Assembly (NCBI GenBank): GCA_039026235.1
Contig: JBCCMQ010000004.1
Span: 62,001 to 126,000 of the forward strand
Length of the DNA: 64,000 nucleotides
Direction: 5' to 3'
Origin: JBCCMQ01 sp039026235
GTDB lineage: Bacteria > Pseudomonadota > Alphaproteobacteria > Rhodobacterales > Rhodobacteraceae
A model generated the notes under the pieces. The model did no database searches, was not told the origin of the DNA, and was given only the letters and a program-made list of their open reading frames with translations. A program made the position numbers and the translations under genes. Shown here piece after piece: positions 8,586 through 17,169 of the stretch (position 1 is the first letter of the stretch; each line of letters opens with the position of its first letter).

Positions 8586-9527
8586 ATGAGCCCACGCAAG
8601 ATCATTATCGACACGGACCCCGGTCAGGACGATGCGGTCGCCATCCTGCTGGCACTGGCCAGCCCGGAAGAAATCGAGGTTCTGGGGATCACCGCCGTGG
8701 CGGGCAATGTGCCCCTGCCCCTGACCGCCAAGAACGCCCGCATCGTATGCGAACTGGCCGGCAAGCCGAGCACACGCGTCTTTGCGGGCTGCAATGCGCC
8801 CTTGCGGCGCCCGCTGGTCACGGCCGAGCATGTGCACGGCAAAACCGGGCTCGACGGTCCCGTCATGCCCGATCCGGCGATGGCCTTGGAGGACCAACAC
8901 GCCGTCGATTTCATTGTTGAGACGCTCATGAAAGAGGAGGACGGCACCGTCACGCTTTGCCCGCTTGGGCCCCTTACCAATATTGCCACGGCGCTTCAGC
9001 GCGCCCCGGGTATCGCGGACAGGATCGAAGAGATCGTCCTGATGGGCGGCGCATATTTCGAGGTCGGCAACATCACACCGGCGGCAGAATTCAACATCTT
9101 CGTTGACCCGGAAGCCGCCGATATTGTTTTCCGGTCGGGCGTGCCAATCACCGTCATGCCGCTGGACGTTACGCACAAGGCACTGACCACGCGTGAGCGG
9201 TTGGACCGGATCCGCGCACTCGGCACGAACGTCGGGCGCATGGTCGCCGAATGGGCGGACTTCTTTGAGCGCTTCGACAAAGAGAAGTACGGCAGCGCGG
9301 GCGCGCCGCTGCACGACCCCTGCGTCATCGCCTATCTCATCCGGCCCGAGCTGTTCTCCGGCCGCCATGTGAATGTCGAGATCGAACTCGCAGGGCAGCT
9401 GACCCTTGGCATGACCGTTGCCGACTGGTGGCGCGTGTCGGGCCGCACGCCTAACGCCATGTTCATGGGCGATGTGGATGCGGCGGGTTTTTTCAACCTG
9501 CTGACCGAACGGCTGGCCCGCCTGTGA
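8586..9527 (+). CDS. Inosine-uridine preferring nucleoside hydrolase family protein
   Basis: The product of 313 residues begins with the diagnostic calcium-binding N-terminus IIIDTDPGQDDA (residues 6-17) and contains MGGAY and AEFNIFVDPEAA, which position the ribose. The family cleaves the N-glycosidic bond of ribonucleosides to base and ribose. The frame is open to 8541, but the ATG at 8586 starts right before the conserved motif. The stop overlaps the GTG start of the GrpB-family gene. Confidence 0.93.
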   Translation: MSPRKIIIDTDPGQDDAVAILLALASPEEIEVLGITAVAGNVPLPLTAKNARIVCELAGKPSTRVFAGCNAPLRRPLVTAEHVHGKTGLDGPVMPDPAMALEDQHAVDFIVETLMKEEDGTVTLCPLGPLTNIATALQRAPGIADRIEEIVLMGGAYFEVGNITPAAEFNIFVDPEAADIVFRSGVPITVMPLDVTHKALTTRERLDRIRALGTNVGRMVAEWADFFERFDKEKYGSAGAPLHDPCVIAYLIRPELFSGRHVNVEIELAGQLTLGMTVADWWRVSGRTPNAMFMGDVDAAGFFNLLTERLARL

Positions 9528-10033
9528 CCGTGCTGGTGGCGCCCGATCCCGACTGGCCAAGACAGGCCGAGCGGGCAATTGCCGACTGGACGGCCAAAAT
9601 CCCCGGGCTTTTGGCAGTGCACCATGTGGGGTCAACCGCCGTGCAGGGCCTGCCGGCAAAGCCGGTGATCGACCTGTTGCCGGTTTTTGCAAGTGAGGCG
9701 GCGGCCAGCCAGTCGCGCCCGGCCGTCGAGGCCATGGGCTATGAATGGTTGGGCAACTATGGCCTGCCCGGGCGGTACTACTGTCGGCAGAGCGACCCGG
9801 ACACCGGGCTTCGGATCGTGCAGGCCCATGGGTATGTTATGGGCGACGCGCGGATCGCAGGATATCTGGCGTTTCGAGACGCGTTGCGTCAAAACGGACC
9901 GCTGCGGGCGGCCTACACGGCCGAAAAGGCGCGCTGTGCGGCGCGCCATCCCGAAGGCGGCGCAGCCTATGGTCAGTGCAAATCCGGCTGGATCGCACGC
10001 GCAGAAACCGTCGCACTGGCCCGCGCGGAATGA
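9524..10033 (+). CDS. GrpB (UPF0157) family nucleotidyltransferase-like protein
   Basis: The 169-residue GrpB family member shows the hallmark HHVGSTAVQGLPAKPVIDLL (about 36-55), a nucleotidyltransferase-fold signature with G-S and D residues, and LRIVQAHGYV later. Function is not established. The start is a GTG overlapping the nucleoside hydrolase stop (GTGA) and the stop overlaps the next ATG (ATGA), so the three genes are translated as a coupled unit. Confidence 0.88.
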   Translation: MTVLVAPDPDWPRQAERAIADWTAKIPGLLAVHHVGSTAVQGLPAKPVIDLLPVFASEAAASQSRPAVEAMGYEWLGNYGLPGRYYCRQSDPDTGLRIVQAHGYVMGDARIAGYLAFRDALRQNGPLRAAYTAEKARCAARHPEGGAAYGQCKSGWIARAETVALARAE

Positions 10034-10479
10034 GCGCGTCGCTTCACCTGGCCGGGCCCGAGGACATGAAAAAGCTCCTGCCGCTTGTCCGCGCCTTTCA
10101 CGAAGAACGCCGCATCGAGATCACCGAGGCCGTGCGTCAGGCGGGGCTGGCACCCTTGTTGGCCGGATCGTCCTACGGTGCGGTCTATCTGATCGGGCCC
10201 CGCGCGGCGCCGGTGGGCTATGTGGCCCTGGCCTTTGGGTGGTCGGTCGCCCTGGGCGGCATGAACGGTTTCGTCGATGAGTTTTTCGTTCGGCCCGCAG
10301 TTAGGGGGCGGGGCGTCGGCGGCGAAGCGTTGCTGACGCTTCTGCCCCAGCTTAGCCAAGCTGGGATAAGGGCGCTTCACATGGAGGTTGACCGGGAAAA
10401 CCCCAAGGCCAAGGCGCTTTATCGGCGCTGGGGGTTTCTTGTGCGCGACGGCGCCCAATTGGCCACTTGGCGCGCCTAG
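10030..10479 (+). CDS. GNAT family N-acetyltransferase
   Basis: The 149-residue GNAT protein has the acetyl-CoA pyrophosphate-binding loop in motif A (FFVRPAVRGRGVGGEAL) and motif B (LHMEVDRENPKAKALYRRWGF). The substrate cannot be told. The start overlaps the GrpB gene stop as ATGA. The frame is open further upstream, to 9745, but that would overlap almost the whole GrpB gene. The last 4 bases overlap the convergent gene that ends at 10476. Confidence 0.9.
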   Translation: MSASLHLAGPEDMKKLLPLVRAFHEERRIEITEAVRQAGLAPLLAGSSYGAVYLIGPRAAPVGYVALAFGWSVALGGMNGFVDEFFVRPAVRGRGVGGEALLTLLPQLSQAGIRALHMEVDRENPKAKALYRRWGFLVRDGAQLATWRA

Positions 10480-10832
10480 TCCAAAAACTGCTCCCACGGG
10501 TACTTCCAGTTGTTGGCAAGCCATCCCTCGGCCAGCGTCTCGGCCGCGGCACCCCCGGCGATGCCTGCACCCGCCACGACCACCACAGCAGTAATCCAAC
10601 CTACCGGTGTCGCCATGGCCACCAGCGCCACGCCCGCAGCAGCCCCGGCGACCACCCCGCCGACCGTATCGGCCACGATGCCGATCTTGTCTTCGCGTCG
10701 CGTGGCGGTGTGAAACTCGTAGGCCGCCGATCCCCAGCTGACCGCCTTGACCAGCCGCCCCCCGTGCTTTGCCAGTTTCGCGATGCGCTTTAGGTCACTG
10801 ACTTTATTGATATGTGCGTGGGTTTTGACCAC
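10476..10832 (-). CDS. Glycine-zipper/hydrophobic protein, in frame with the LysM gene upstream
   Basis: From the first conventional start (GTG at 10832) this gives 118 residues. A basic amphipathic N-terminus is followed by two Gly/Ala-rich hydrophobic segments (VGGVVAGAAAGVALVAMATPVGWITA, shortened here; and VVVVAGAGIAGGAAA), which look like a glycine-zipper hairpin inserted in membrane. The same frame continues without a stop upstream to the TAA at 10992-10994 that ends the LysM gene, giving 54 further codons with protein-like content (TRALDKAFFTEIGDLKSP). It may be the C-terminal half of an interrupted gene. No named family recognised. Confidence 0.55.
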   Translation of the reverse strand: MVKTHAHINKVSDLKRIAKLAKHGGRLVKAVSWGSAAYEFHTATRREDKIGIVADTVGGVVAGAAAGVALVAMATPVGWITAVVVVAGAGIAGGAAAETLAEGWLANNWKYPWEQFLD

Positions 10833-10991
10833 GGCCTTGCGATCAATGCGCAGGACCTCGTTGGACGCCTTCAGATTGTGAAAGGTCTTTCCCAGGGGCG
10901 ACTTCAGATCCCCAATCTCGGTAAAAAAGGCTTTGTCCAGCGCACGGGTTTGGCTCTTGATCCCCTTTATCGAAAGGCCGCGGCGATAGTC

Positions 10992-11456
10992 TTACTGACC
11001 ACCCGTGTAAGCCGTGTAGTTTTTCTTTATATAATCACGCACGATTTTCTGAACATGGGGCGTCGCTTCCTTTGCCACACGGCCGACCTCATCCACGAAA
11101 TGCGTGCCGCTGCCCGTAAGCATCTTTGTGCCGAAGGTTGAAATCATCGCCATTTCTTCGCGGCTGACCGCCCCGAGCGACTCTGCGACCCTGTCCGTTG
11201 CACTGTTTTCGTCTTGCGTCATTGATTCAGGCAGTTGCGGCGCCTGACACATCGACGCCGAAGGATCGTGATCACGCGGCAGCTTGATAATCTGCCCCGG
11301 GCGGATCAGGTCGATATCCTTGATCTTTGGATTGTTGGCGCGCACATAGGCAACAAGCTCCGCACGGCGGCTCAGAAGTTCAGATTTTCCGTAGATCTGA
11401 CGTAGGATGCCAAAAAGTGTGTCGCCCGGCTGGACGACATGAAATACGACTTCAGA
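10992..11456 (-). CDS. LysM domain protein (possibly N-terminal half of a split gene)
   Basis: The product of about 154 residues has an N-terminal LysM peptidoglycan-binding domain (VVQPGDTLFGILRQIYG, then VRANNPKIKDIDLIRPGQIIKLP), followed by a helical region with KMLTGSGTHFVDEVGRVAKEA and a basic C-terminus. There is no signal peptide. I place the start at the TTG at 11456 because a GGGGGGAA purine tract lies just upstream, although its spacing is short; a GTG at 11477 is the alternative. The stop TAA is followed in the same frame by 54 sense codons leading into the glycine-zipper gene. It is divergent from selO. Confidence 0.7.
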   Translation of the reverse strand, partial: SEVVFHVVQPGDTLFGILRQIYGKSELLSRRAELVAYVRANNPKIKDIDLIRPGQIIKLPRDHDPSASMCQAPQLPESMTQDENSATDRVAESLGAVSREEMAMISTFGTKMLTGSGTHFVDEVGRVAKEATPHVQKIVRDYIKKNYTAYTGGQ

Positions 11457-11505
11457 CAATGGTTCCCCCCGAAACACGATTGGTGACTAAAGATACCGGA
11501 ACACA

Positions 11506-12957
11506 ATGACATTGCACGTTAATTTCGACAACACCTATGCCCGCCTGCCCGAGCGGTTTTTCACGCGCATTGATCCGACACCGGTCAAGTCGCCGCGCCT
11601 TTTGAAGCTGAACACGGCGCTTGCGGAAGAGCTTGGCCTGGTAACCCAGGACCTGCAAAGCGAACAGGGTGTGGCATGGATGGCGGGCAACAGCGCAGCC
11701 CACGGCTCGGAACCGCTGTCCCAGGCTTATGCGGGCCATCAATTCGGCGGGTGGGTTCCACAGCTTGGCGACGGGCGGGCCCATCTGCTGGGCGAGGTGA
11801 TCGACCGAAAGGGCCAAAGGCGCGACATTCAGCTGAAAGGGTCAGGCCGGACACCCTATAGCCGCATGGGCGACGGACGTGCCTGGCTGGGGCCCGTCCT
11901 GCGCGAATACATTGTGTCCGAGGCAATGCACAGCTTCGGCATCCCGACAACGCGGGCCCTGGCGGTTGTGGCCACCGGCGAAGATGTGCTGCGCGAGACG
12001 CCGCTGCCCGGCGCCGTACTGACCCGGGTCGCGTCGAGCCACATACGGGTGGGCACATTCCAGTACTTCGCGGCACGCCAGGACCGGGACGCGCTGCAAC
12101 TTCTGACCGATCACGCGATTGCGCGACACCATCCCGAAGCCGTCGGAGCCAGCAATCCAGTCCTTGCCTTTCTTGGCTCAGTCGTCGCCGCCCAGGCGGA
12201 ACTGGTGGCCGGCTGGATGGCCCTTGGCTTCATCCACGGTGTCATGAACACCGACAACACCACCATCTCGGGCGAGACCATCGACTACGGACCATGCGCC
12301 TTCATCGACGGCTATCATCCCGAAAAGGTGTTCAGCTCGATCGACCAGTTCGGCCGCTATGCCTATCGAAACCAGCCTGACGTTCTGGTCTGGAACCTGG
12401 CGCAACTGGCCAGCAGTCTTTTGCCGCTGATCGACGACGATACCGACAAGGCCGTGGCCCTTGCGACCGAAGCGATCCATACGTTTCCCAGCCTTTACCA
12501 GGCGGCTTGGCTGACGCTGTTTCGCGCCAAGCTGGGCCTGCAAAGGCAAGAGGCCGACGATGCCGATCTTGTCCAGGGTCTTCTGGATGCCATGGCCGGT
12601 CAGCTTGCCGATTTCACCAATACCTTCCGGGCCCTGTCCGAAGACGATGCCGATGACGGTTTTGAGAACCCGGCGGCTTTCGCGGCGTGGAACGACCGCT
12701 ACCTTGCCCGCTTGGCACGCGAAGACAGCGATGTGGCGGCGCGGCACCAGCGCATGCGCAAGGCCAACCCGGCCATCATCCCGCGCAACCACCGGATAGA
12801 AGAGGTCATTCAGGCAGCACTTTCGGATGATTTCGACCCGTTCGAGCGGTTGATTGCCGCGCTGGCACGCCCTTTCGAGATCGCCGAGAGCGACCGCGAC
12901 CTCACCCAGCCGCCGCGGCCCGAGGAAGCGGTCGTGCGCACGTTCTGCGGCACGTAA
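11506..12957 (+). CDS. selO: Protein adenylyltransferase SelO (YdiU/UPF0061)
   Basis: The 483-residue pseudokinase-fold enzyme transfers AMP from ATP to protein Ser/Thr/Tyr residues (AMPylation), linked in E. coli to redox stress. Visible are GHQFGGWVPQLGDGRA, the KGSGRTPYSRMGDGRA nucleotide loop (about 110-126), and GVMNTDN, the metal-binding segment. The C-terminus reads FCGT, placing a Cys third from the end, where eukaryotic SelO carries selenocysteine. The gene stands alone, divergent from the LysM gene. Confidence 0.95.
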   Translation: MTLHVNFDNTYARLPERFFTRIDPTPVKSPRLLKLNTALAEELGLVTQDLQSEQGVAWMAGNSAAHGSEPLSQAYAGHQFGGWVPQLGDGRAHLLGEVIDRKGQRRDIQLKGSGRTPYSRMGDGRAWLGPVLREYIVSEAMHSFGIPTTRALAVVATGEDVLRETPLPGAVLTRVASSHIRVGTFQYFAARQDRDALQLLTDHAIARHHPEAVGASNPVLAFLGSVVAAQAELVAGWMALGFIHGVMNTDNTTISGETIDYGPCAFIDGYHPEKVFSSIDQFGRYAYRNQPDVLVWNLAQLASSLLPLIDDDTDKAVALATEAIHTFPSLYQAAWLTLFRAKLGLQRQEADDADLVQGLLDAMAGQLADFTNTFRALSEDDADDGFENPAAFAAWNDRYLARLAREDSDVAARHQRMRKANPAIIPRNHRIEEVIQAALSDDFDPFERLIAALARPFEIAESDRDLTQPPRPEEAVVRTFCGT

Positions 12958-12960
12958 GGC

Positions 12961-13854
12961 TCAGGCCCGCGCCGCAGGCCGATTGATCAGGAAAAGCCCC
13001 GTCGCCACCAGCGCAAGGGCGCCGAAGATACCGCCCCCCACGGCCTCACCCAGCAACGCCCAGCCCATGGCGACGCCGAAGATGGGCGCCAGAAAGCTGA
13101 AGGATGCGACGCCCGAAGCCGGATAGATCGACACCAGCCATAGCCAGAACAGAAATCCCGCCGATGCGATGGCCAGAACCTGAAAGGCCAGACCGGCCGC
13201 GTGTATCGGCGCGAACTCCCTTACCAGGGGGCCGAACAGCGGCGTGAGCGCCAGAAGGATCACAGCCGAGACGCCCAGCTGCCAGCACAGCTGACTGACC
13301 GGGGTGATGTTTCGCAGCGCACTTGCCCGGGCCAGGATCAGGATCGCGGCCCAGGAAATTGCCGACATAAGCGCCAGAAGATCACCGGCGAGACTGGCGC
13401 GCCCTGACGCCCCTCCGCGATCCAATATGGCCCACGCGACACCGCCGAAGGCCAGCACAAGGCCCAAGCCCTTGGCGCGCGAAATCCTTTCACCCGGAAC
13501 AAAGAGGTGGGCCAGTATCGCCGCCCAGATCGGCATCGAGTAAAAGATCACGCTGATCCGGGCCACCGTGGTCAGATCAAGCGCTAGAAAAAGGCAAAGA
13601 AACTCGATCGCGAAAACCGTGCCGATGGCGATGCCCGGCATCAGGATACGTTGTTCCGGGCGATTGCCCAGCCGCCAGTAAACAGCCACGCCCAGCATGA
13701 TCACAAAGGCCAGCGCCGAACGCAGACCGGCCGCGAAAATCGGCTGCAGCCCCGCGTTAACCACCTTGATCACCACTTGGTTGAAGGCCAGCAAAGCCGA
13801 AAAGGCAACCAGCGAGGTCGCGCCAAAAAGATCGATGCTTTCCTTGCGTTCCAA
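12961..13854 (-). CDS. DMT family (EamA) transporter
   Basis: The 297-residue inner-membrane protein has about ten hydrophobic helices in two EamA repeats, for example ALDLTTVARISVIFYSMPIWAAILAH in repeat one, and SFLAPIFGVAMGWALLGEAV in repeat two. The family exports metabolites or amino acids; the substrate cannot be predicted. Convergent with selO (3 bases between stops) and divergent from yihY. Confidence 0.88.
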   Translation of the reverse strand: MERKESIDLFGATSLVAFSALLAFNQVVIKVVNAGLQPIFAAGLRSALAFVIMLGVAVYWRLGNRPEQRILMPGIAIGTVFAIEFLCLFLALDLTTVARISVIFYSMPIWAAILAHLFVPGERISRAKGLGLVLAFGGVAWAILDRGGASGRASLAGDLLALMSAISWAAILILARASALRNITPVSQLCWQLGVSAVILLALTPLFGPLVREFAPIHAAGLAFQVLAIASAGFLFWLWLVSIYPASGVASFSFLAPIFGVAMGWALLGEAVGGGIFGALALVATGLFLINRPAARA

Positions 13855-13977
13855 CGCATCCCTCCCAAAACAGCGCGACAGGACGCTGCATCGCGGGGGC
13901 TGTCAAGGCTTGGCGGCCATGGCGGGTGGCGCTAGGCTTTGCCCAGTTGCCCGGATAGCTGTCTGAGCCCTGGAGTT

Positions 13978-14862
13978 ATGCCAAAACGCCTGTCCCCCTG
14001 GTTATCGCCGCGCGCCATTCTGGTGTTGCGTTTTTTCGAACGGCTGAAGGACGAATTCGGTCGCGACAACCTTTCCCACGTGGCCGCCGGTATCGCGTTC
14101 TTCGGCCTTCTGGGCCTCTTTCCCGGCATCAGCGCGGCGCTGTCGCTTTTGGCCATAGTGATCGATCCGGTAGCTGTCGCCGCCGAGCTTGACGGCCTTG
14201 CCGAGGTTCTTCCCGATGAAGCGGCAGCGATCATCCTAAGCCAGGTCGACAAGGCCAGCGCCGCCAGCAGCACCAGCCAAGGTCTTGCCTTCTTTGTCAG
14301 CCTGGCGCTGACCTTCTATTCTGCGTCCAAGGGCATGCAAAGCCTGATGGACGGGCTGAATATGGCCCATAACGAGGTCGAAACACGTGGCTTTGTCAAA
14401 CGCACGGCGGTCCGTCTTGGCCTGACGCTCTTTCTGATATTCGGTCTCGTCGTGGGGGTACTATCCACCATCGTGCTGCCGGCGGTGCTGACCTTTCTCG
14501 GGCTCGACAATGTGCCCGGGGTCTGGATGGCCAATCTGCGCTGGCCAATCCTTGCAGTCCTGACGCTGATCGGGCTCCGGGTGCTTTACTGGATCGGCCC
14601 CGACCACAGCAGCCCGCATCCGGGCATCCTGACCTGGGGCACCGTGGTTGCAGCCGCATCGTGGGTCGCCGCCAGCCTTGGCTTTTCCTGGTATGTTTCG
14701 AACTTTGCGAGCTACAACGAAACCTTCGGAGCCCTGGGGGGCGTGATCATTCTTTTGATGTGGCTCTGGCTTTCCGGCCTTGTCATTCTGATCGGCGCCG
14801 AGATAGACGCCGCTTTGGAATACTTCCGACTGGAAGCGGCCGAGATGGAGCCCGCAGAATGA
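13978..14862 (+). CDS. YihY/virulence factor BrkB family membrane protein
   Basis: The product of about 294 residues has six hydrophobic segments and the family signature DNLSHVAAGIAFFGLLGLFPGISA in the first helix, and a C-terminal GALGGVIILLMWLWLSGLVILIGAEIDA helix. The family is often labelled RNase BN in error; its function is unclear. I chose the ATG at 13978; a TTG at 13939 would add 13 residues. The stop overlaps the phzF-type gene start (ATGA). Confidence 0.88.
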   Translation: MPKRLSPWLSPRAILVLRFFERLKDEFGRDNLSHVAAGIAFFGLLGLFPGISAALSLLAIVIDPVAVAAELDGLAEVLPDEAAAIILSQVDKASAASSTSQGLAFFVSLALTFYSASKGMQSLMDGLNMAHNEVETRGFVKRTAVRLGLTLFLIFGLVVGVLSTIVLPAVLTFLGLDNVPGVWMANLRWPILAVLTLIGLRVLYWIGPDHSSPHPGILTWGTVVAAASWVAASLGFSWYVSNFASYNETFGALGGVIILLMWLWLSGLVILIGAEIDAALEYFRLEAAEMEPAE

Positions 14863-15719
14863 CCGCGTATCTCGTCTATGACGTCTTCACTGATAGACCC
14901 TTTGGCGGCAATCCATTGGCCGTTATCCCCGACGCGCGGGCGCTGCCGGAAGAGGCGTTGCAGAAGATCGCGCGGGAGTTCAATTTCTCCGAGACGACCT
15001 TCGTCTACCCGCCCGAGGATCCGGCCCATACCGCAAAGGTGCGGATATTCACGCCAACGGCCGAATTGCCCTTTGCCGGCCATCCCACGATCGGCACGGC
15101 GACGGCGCTTTTCGATCTGGGGCGGGGCGGCCCCGAGATGGTTCTTGAGCTGGGCGTGGGCCCAATCCCGTGCCAGGTGGGCGATGACGGCGCACGTTTT
15201 GAAACCCGCGTGCCCCTGACCCGGGAAAAGGAGTTCGCGGCCGAAACCGTTGCCGACTGCCTGGGCCTGGGCGCCGCCCAAATCGTGACCGACAGGCATC
15301 CACCAGTCCTGGCCGGCGTAGGCCTTGCCTTTCTTCTGGTCGAGATACGAGACCGGGCATCGCTTGCCGCCTGCCAAAGTGATATCCGCATGATGCGCTC
15401 TGTCGCCTGGACCATCGGCGGCAAGCCGCGGGCATCGGTTTTCGCCTATTTCCGGGATGGCAACACGATACACGCACGCATGTTCTCACCGCTGTCGGGC
15501 ATCCCCGAAGATCCCGCAACCGGCAGCGCAAGCGCCGGCCTGACGGCCCTGCTGGGCGAGCTTGCGGGTAAGGACATGCGCTTTGACATTCATCAGGGCG
15601 ACGACATGGGCCGCCCCAGCCGGATACGGTCAGAGGTATCAGTGGTCGATGGCAAAGCCGTCGCCGTCGCAATCGCAGGCCAAGCGGTACGGGTCATGGA
15701 AGGTGCGTTGACGATATAG
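14859..15719 (+). CDS. PhzF family isomerase/epimerase
   Basis: The 286-residue protein has two pseudo-symmetric PhzF domains. N-terminal YDVFTDRPFGGNPLAV and FNFSETTF carry the catalytic Glu (about residue 45), and LPFAGHPTIGTA and GIPEDPATGSASAG are the conserved substrate loops. No phenazine genes are near, so this is a general member, perhaps an isomerase of a small metabolite. The ATG overlaps the yihY stop. Confidence 0.9.
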   Translation: MTAYLVYDVFTDRPFGGNPLAVIPDARALPEEALQKIAREFNFSETTFVYPPEDPAHTAKVRIFTPTAELPFAGHPTIGTATALFDLGRGGPEMVLELGVGPIPCQVGDDGARFETRVPLTREKEFAAETVADCLGLGAAQIVTDRHPPVLAGVGLAFLLVEIRDRASLAACQSDIRMMRSVAWTIGGKPRASVFAYFRDGNTIHARMFSPLSGIPEDPATGSASAGLTALLGELAGKDMRFDIHQGDDMGRPSRIRSEVSVVDGKAVAVAIAGQAVRVMEGALTI

Positions 15720-15798
15720 GCCACCCGCGCCCCACGGGCCTTCAAGCCGGGCAGTCGATCGGATAAGCAGGGCCAAAGCACGGAAGACCGGGATCACC

Positions 15799-16218
15799 AT
15801 GTCCGAGACAATCATCGAGCGTTGCGAAGCCAAGGGCCTTCGGATGACCGGACAGCGGCGCACAGTGGCCGAGGTTCTTGAGGCGTCGGAAGATCACCCG
15901 GATGTCGAAAAGCTATATGCGCGCGCCAGTGCCCTAGACCCCCATATCTCGATCGCCACCGTCTACCGGACGGTCAAACTGTTCGAAGAGGCCGGAATTC
16001 TGGAAAAGCACGAATTCGGCGACGGCCGGGCGCGCTATGAAGATGCCGAACGGGACCATCACGACCATCTGATCGACATGAATTCCGGTCAGGTGATCGA
16101 ATTCGTCGATGCTGAAATTGAAGCCTTGCAGGAAAAGATCGCTGCCAAGCTCGGCTACGAACTGCGCGGCCACCGGCTGGAACTCTATGGAGTACCGAAA
16201 AAGCGCGGCTTGAAATGA
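15799..16218 (+). CDS. fur: Fur family regulator (Fur/Mur type)
   Basis: The 139-residue winged-helix regulator has the DNA-recognition helix around ISIATVYRTVKLFEEAGI (about 50-67), and the metal-site HHDHLID at about 88-94 after ARYEDAERD. The N-terminal IIERCEAKGLRMTGQRR and the C-terminal HRLELYGVP match alphaproteobacterial Fur/Mur, which answer mainly to manganese and iron, rather than Irr or Zur. The CxxC structural zinc motifs seen in many Fur proteins are absent. Its stop overlaps the downstream transporter start. Confidence 0.9.
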   Translation: MSETIIERCEAKGLRMTGQRRTVAEVLEASEDHPDVEKLYARASALDPHISIATVYRTVKLFEEAGILEKHEFGDGRARYEDAERDHHDHLIDMNSGQVIEFVDAEIEALQEKIAAKLGYELRGHRLELYGVPKKRGLK

Positions 16219-17129
16219 CTGACGCGTCCCGGTCAGCTGGCGGATCAAATCTCTTTGGCATTAGTCTAATGGTCCTGTCGATGGCAGCCTTTGGGCTGGG
16301 CGACGCGTTCGTAAAGCTTGCGGCCTCGGAAATGAGCCCAGCTCAAGTCGCTTTCTGGCTGACGCTGGGTGCGGTGGTCATCTTCGCTTTTCTGGCATTG
16401 GTGCGGGGCGAAGCGCTGTTTGACCGGGCACTGTTGCACCCGACCGTGGGCGCCCGCTGCGTGGTCGAGGCCGTCGGCGCCTTTTCAATGATCACCGCTT
16501 TTGCGACCGTGCCGCTGTCGACCGTTGCCGCGATATTGCAGGCTTCACCGCTGGTCCTGACCATCGCGGCAGCGACTTTCCTCAAGGAACAGGTGGGATG
16601 GCGGCGCTGGATGGCGATCATGGTCGGCTTTTGCGGCGTCCTTTTGATTGTTCAGCCCGGAACCGGAGGTTTTCAGCCCGAGACGCTCTACGCGGTTCTG
16701 GGAATGCTTGCTCTGTCGTTCCGAGACTTCTTTGGGCGGATCGTACCCCGCGGCATTCCGACACTTGTCTTGTCTGCGGCCACATTGGCAGCGGTTCTGC
16801 CAGCCGCATTAATCTGGGCGCTCAGCGTTGACGGCGCACTCTTGCCGTTGGATCCGCCCTGGTTGATCATGGCCGGCATGGTCGCCTTCGGAACAGCAGG
16901 CTATTTTCTTGTCACATTGTCGGTGCGCGTGGCCGAATTGTCGGCCGTTGCACCCTTCCGGTATTCCCGTCTCTTGTTTGCAGGCGTCCTCGGTATGGTG
17001 ATTTTTGGTGAGCGACCCGATGCCGTGATGTACGCTGGCGCCGCGCTGATCCTTGGTTCGGGGCTTTATTCAATGTGGCGCGAACGCCTGCGTGCACAAG
17101 ATCTTCACAGCTCCGCGCGTGCAGGCTAA
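16215..17129 (+). CDS. DMT family (EamA) transporter
   Basis: The 304-residue protein has about ten membrane helices and two EamA repeats, with repeat one around FATVPLSTVAAILQASPLVLTIAA and repeat two around AVAPFRYSRLLFAGVLGMVIFGE. The substrate is unknown. Its ATG overlaps the fur stop (ATGA), so it is co-translated with fur. The end of the gene is 40 bases before enolase. Confidence 0.88.
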   Translation: MTDASRSAGGSNLFGISLMVLSMAAFGLGDAFVKLAASEMSPAQVAFWLTLGAVVIFAFLALVRGEALFDRALLHPTVGARCVVEAVGAFSMITAFATVPLSTVAAILQASPLVLTIAAATFLKEQVGWRRWMAIMVGFCGVLLIVQPGTGGFQPETLYAVLGMLALSFRDFFGRIVPRGIPTLVLSAATLAAVLPAALIWALSVDGALLPLDPPWLIMAGMVAFGTAGYFLVTLSVRVAELSAVAPFRYSRLLFAGVLGMVIFGERPDAVMYAGAALILGSGLYSMWRERLRAQDLHSSARAG

Positions 17130-17142
17130 AGAGCCCGCGACC

Positions 17143-17156
17143 GGTATCGCTAACAG
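17143..17156. promoter_or_regulatory. Candidate operator half-site upstream of eno
   Basis: The bases GGTATCGCTAACAG contain CGCTAACA, one perfect half of the palindrome TGTTAGCGCTAACA reported for the LacI-family carbon regulator CceR of Rhodobacter. The other half is degenerate. It lies 14 bases before the eno start. A mirrored site occurs before fba and a related full palindrome before pdhA. Regulator assignment is inference. Confidence 0.35.
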
Positions 17157-17169
17157 ACGGACCCCACCC

